In this document: piece by piece, positions 61,809 to 64,000 of the stretch | How the letters are laid out: each line of letters begins with the position of its first letter | Position numbering within the stretch: the first letter of the stretch is position 1 | Assembly (NCBI RefSeq): GCF_007923355.1 | Contig: NZ_VOGO01000002.1 | Location: 124,001-188,000 of the forward strand | From: Falsiphaeobacter marinintestinus | Lineage (GTDB): Bacteria; Pseudomonadota; Alphaproteobacteria; Rhodobacterales; Rhodobacteraceae | DNA: 64,000 nt | Direction: 5' to 3' | Program-made: the position numbers and the translations under genes | Notes under the pieces: model-generated | Told to the model about the DNA's origin: nothing | What the model saw: the letters and a program-made list of their open reading frames with translations, nothing else | The model's database searches: none

Positions 61809-63409
61809 AACTCACATCCAAGGCCATGGCCGGATCCGAAGGTTTCAAAGCAAACCGGGCGGCGCATCTTGATGCGTTGGCGCAGATCTCGGACGCAGCA
61901 GCAGCAGCCCGGCTGGGCGGCGGCGAACGTTCCCGCGCACGACATGAAAGCCGGGGCAAAATGTTGCCGCGTCGTCGGGTGGCAAACCTGCTGGATCCCG
62001 GCTCACCCTTTCTGGAAATCGGCGCCACGGCGGCGCATGACATGTATGGCGATGCCGCCCCTTGCGCCGGAGTGATCGCAGGCATTGGCCGTGTGCATGG
62101 GCAAGATGTCATGGTGGTCTGTAACGATGCCACCGTGAAGGGCGGCACCTATTACCCGATGACGGTTAAGAAACACCTGCGCGCTCAGGAAATCGCGGCG
62201 GAATGCAACTTGCCCTGCATCTATCTGGTGGACTCGGGCGGGGCCAACCTGCCCAATCAGGACGAGGTGTTCCCCGACCGCGACCATTTTGGCCGCATCT
62301 TTTATAATCAGGCCAACATGTCGGCGCGCGGCATCCCGCAGATCGCCGTGGTCATGGGGTCTTGTACCGCTGGCGGCGCTTACGTGCCTGCGATGTCGGA
62401 TGTCACCATCATTGTGAAGGAACAGGGCACCATCTTTCTTGCTGGCCCGCCGCTGGTAAAGGCCGCGACTGGCGAAATCGTAACGGCCGAAGACCTTGGT
62501 GGCGGTGACGTCCATACACGCCTGTCCGGTGTGGCCGACTATCTGGCCGAGGATGACGCCCATGCGCTGGCATTGGCCCGACGCGCCGTGGAATCCCTTA
62601 ACCGGGGCAAACCAAAAACCGTGCAATGGCAAAACCCGGAAGAGCCCGCCTATGACCCCGAGGAAATCCTTGGCGTTGTACCCGCCGATCTGCGCACGCC
62701 CTATGACATTCGCGAGGTCATCGCGCGCCTGGTCGATGGCTCGCGCTTTGACGAATTCAAACCCCGCTTTGGCGAAACCATTGTCTGCGGCTTTGCCCAT
62801 GTCAAAGGTTGCCCGGTTGGCATCATCGCCAACAATGGTGTGCTGTTTTCCGAAAGTGCGCAGAAGGCGGCGCATTTCGTCGAACTCTGCTCGCAACGCC
62901 ATATCCCGCTGGTGTTCCTGCAAAACATCACCGGGTTCATGGTGGGGCGGAAGTACGAAAACGAAGGCATCGCGCGGCACGGGGCCAAGATGGTCACCGC
63001 CGTGGCCACCACCAAGGTCCCCAAGATCACCATGCTGGTCGGCGGGTCGTTCGGGGCCGGGAACTATGGCATGTCAGGCCGCGCCTATCAGCCACGGTTC
63101 CTGTGGAGCTGGCCGAACTCGCGGATCAGCGTCATGGGCGGCGAACAGGCAGCCGGCGTGCTGGCCACCGTCAAACGCGACGGGATCGAACGGCAGGGCG
63201 GGCAGTGGTCGGCCGAAGAGGAGGCCGAATTCAAACGCCCGACGCTGGAGATGTTCGAACACCAGTCGCACCCGCTTTATGCATCGGCCCGGTTGTGGGA
63301 TGACGGTATCATCGATCCGCGAAAATCGCGCGATGTTCTGTCGTTGTCTTTGAGTGCCGCGCTGAATGCGCCCATCGAGGAGACGCGGTTTGGCTTGTTC
63401 CGGATGTAA
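61805..63409 (+). CDS. mccB: Methylcrotonyl-CoA carboxylase beta subunit
   Basis: The 534-residue carboxyltransferase has [20 protein letters not shown] (about 133-152), [20 protein letters not shown] (about 180-199), and [20 protein letters not shown] in the C-terminal half, all typical of methylcrotonyl/geranyl-CoA carboxylase beta subunits and distinct from PccB at 33927. It carboxylates 3-methylcrotonyl-CoA to 3-methylglutaconyl-CoA with MccA. The start overlaps the synthetase stop. A composite repeat and then mccA follow. Confidence 0.95.
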   Translation: MKLTSKAMAGSEGFKANRAAHLDALAQISDAAAAARLGGGERSRARHESRGKMLPRRRVANLLDPGSPFLEIGATAAHDMYGDAAPCAGVIAGIGRVHGQDVMVVCNDATVKGGTYYPMTVKKHLRAQEIAAECNLPCIYLVDSGGANLPNQDEVFPDRDHFGRIFYNQANMSARGIPQIAVVMGSCTAGGAYVPAMSDVTIIVKEQGTIFLAGPPLVKAATGEIVTAEDLGGGDVHTRLSGVADYLAEDDAHALALARRAVESLNRGKPKTVQWQNPEEPAYDPEEILGVVPADLRTPYDIREVIARLVDGSRFDEFKPRFGETIVCGFAHVKGCPVGIIANNGVLFSESAQKAAHFVELCSQRHIPLVFLQNITGFMVGRKYENEGIARHGAKMVTAVATTKVPKITMLVGGSFGAGNYGMSGRAYQPRFLWSWPNSRISVMGGEQAAGVLATVKRDGIERQGGQWSAEEEAEFKRPTLEMFEHQSHPLYASARLWDDGIIDPRKSRDVLSLSLSAALNAPIEETRFGLFRM

Positions 63410-63473
63410 GGGGGCGCTGCCCCCGCCGCCCTGTCGGGCGACTCCCCCGGGGTATTTGAAACAAGAAAGAAGC
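63410..63473 (+). repeat. Composite intergenic repeat, copy 4
   Basis: Starts at once after the mccB stop codon with a perfect GGGGGC-GCT-GCCCCC hairpin (63410-63424), then a second GC-rich stretch and the core TTTGAAACAAGAAAGAAGC (63455-63473). The order is the same as in the copy at 45379. Its location inside an operon suggests a role in mRNA decay or modulation of expression between mccB and mccA. Confidence 0.65.
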
Positions 63474-63495
63474 ATCAAGGCAGGAGAGCCTTCCC

Positions 63496-64000
63496 ATGTT
63501 TGACAAGATTCTGATTGCGAACCGCGGGGAAATTGCCTGTCGGGTTATGGAAACGGCGCAGGCCATGGGCGTGCGGTGTGTGGCGGTGCATTCCGATGTC
63601 GATGCTGGTGCCAAACATGTGGCCATGGCGGATGAAGCGGTGCACATCGGCGGGCCGGCCCCGGCGGACAGCTACCTGAAGGGCGATGTGATCATTCAGG
63701 CTGCGCTGGACACGGGCGCGCAGGCGATTCACCCCGGATATGGGTTTTTATCGGAGAATCCCGAGTTCGTGGACGCGGTCGAAGCCGCGGGTTTGACCTT
63801 TATCGGGCCGTCTGCTGATGCGATCCGGGCGATGGGACTTAAGGACGCGGCCAAGGTGCTGATGGACAAGGCCGGGGTGCCGGTCGTGCCCGGCTATCAC
63901 GGTGAAAACCAGGATCCCGAGCATCTGAGCGGGGCCGCCGACACGATTGGCTATCCTGTGCTGATCAAGGCCGTTGCGGGTGGCGGTGGTAAGGGTATGC
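63496..64000 (+). CDS. mccA: Methylcrotonyl-CoA carboxylase alpha subunit, N-terminal part (partial)
   Basis: The gene starts at ATG 63496 after AGGAGAG and runs off the window. The 168 visible residues begin [20 protein letters not shown] and reach the ATP-grasp glycine-rich loop [11 protein letters not shown], so this is the biotin carboxylase domain. Sequence alone does not separate MccA from PccA or AccC; its place after ivd, synthetase and mccB makes the alpha subunit of methylcrotonyl-CoA carboxylase the clear choice. A full-length protein would be about 640-670 residues. Confidence 0.92.
   Translation, partial: MFDKILIANRGEIACRVMETAQAMGVRCVAVHSDVDAGAKHVAMADEAVHIGGPAPADSYLKGDVIIQAALDTGAQAIHPGYGFLSENPEFVDAVEAAGLTFIGPSADAIRAMGLKDAAKVLMDKAGVPVVPGYHGENQDPEHLSGAADTIGYPVLIKAVAGGGGKGM

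Noticed and set aside
1-64000. tRNA, rRNA, CRISPR, prophage or transposase genes
   Set aside because: I looked in all larger intergenic stretches and saw no cloverleaf-like conserved arms, repeat-spacer arrays or integrase/transposase motifs.

Overview
The window is a stretch of chromosome from an alphaproteobacterium of the Rhodobacteraceae, most likely a marine Roseobacter-group organism. Signs are the high GC content, dense gene packing with many 4-nt stop/start overlaps, the choline-sulfate/choline genes, a PccR/ScfR-type regulator beside propionyl-CoA carboxylase genes, and several small proteins typical of this family (DUF1127, YdcH/DUF465, DUF6497, DUF1036, DUF4174). I do not assign a genus. 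I see no rRNA, tRNA, CRISPR, prophage, transposase or plasmid gene.

Layout. 1-5.5 kb: tail of rpmG, a lipoprotein, a Bax-inhibitor-1 membrane protein, a DUF1127 mini-protein divergent from a LysR regulator, a quinone oxidoreductase, an XRE regulator and a histidinol-phosphatase-like enzyme. 5.5-9.5 kb: two purine-type deaminases (8-oxoguanine/aminohydrolase type and guanine deaminase) around a sulfotransferase-like protein. 9.6-16.2 kb: MgtE, 5-formyl-THF cyclo-ligase, a 2-oxoglutarate/Fe oxygenase, a YmdB-type phosphodiesterase, an EamA exporter and an SLC13/RCK permease. 16.3-26.8 kb: YscW-META protein, a flavin dehydrogenase coupled to a BASS transporter, a glutamine amidotransferase, a second SLC13/RCK permease, YebC, a divergent ArgP/LysE pair, a second EamA protein and a DUF1036 protein.

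26.8-30.6 kb: betI-betC-betA, converting choline-O-sulfate to choline and on to betaine aldehyde, behind a promoter with a clear palindromic operator. 30.7-45.4 kb: the methylmalonyl-CoA route. An ScfR/PccR regulator and an MFS exporter lie opposite pccB; pccA and methylmalonyl-CoA mutase follow on the same strand, with about ten small or uncharacterised genes between them. TTTGCAAA-type sites lie upstream of both the regulator and pccB. 45.4-57.3 kb: moaA-waaA-glycosyltransferase, a DNA alkylation repair protein, an FkbM methyltransferase relic, glmS-glmU, gph, an MmgE/PrpD protein and a DegT-type aminotransferase. 57.4-58 kb holds a decayed VOC gene. 58.2-64 kb: a leucine/isovalerate catabolic cluster (ivd, acyl-CoA synthetase, mccB, start of mccA) interrupted by an opposite-strand ompW.

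The metabolic theme of the right half is acyl-CoA catabolism: leucine carbon via isovaleryl-CoA and methylcrotonyl-CoA, and propionyl-CoA via methylmalonyl-CoA to succinyl-CoA. No unmistakably new multi-gene system stands out. The best leads are the coupled small-gene chain inside the propionyl-CoA cluster, the structured leader before pccA, a dispersed intergenic repeat with a composite hairpin architecture, several palindromic operators, and three decayed genes.
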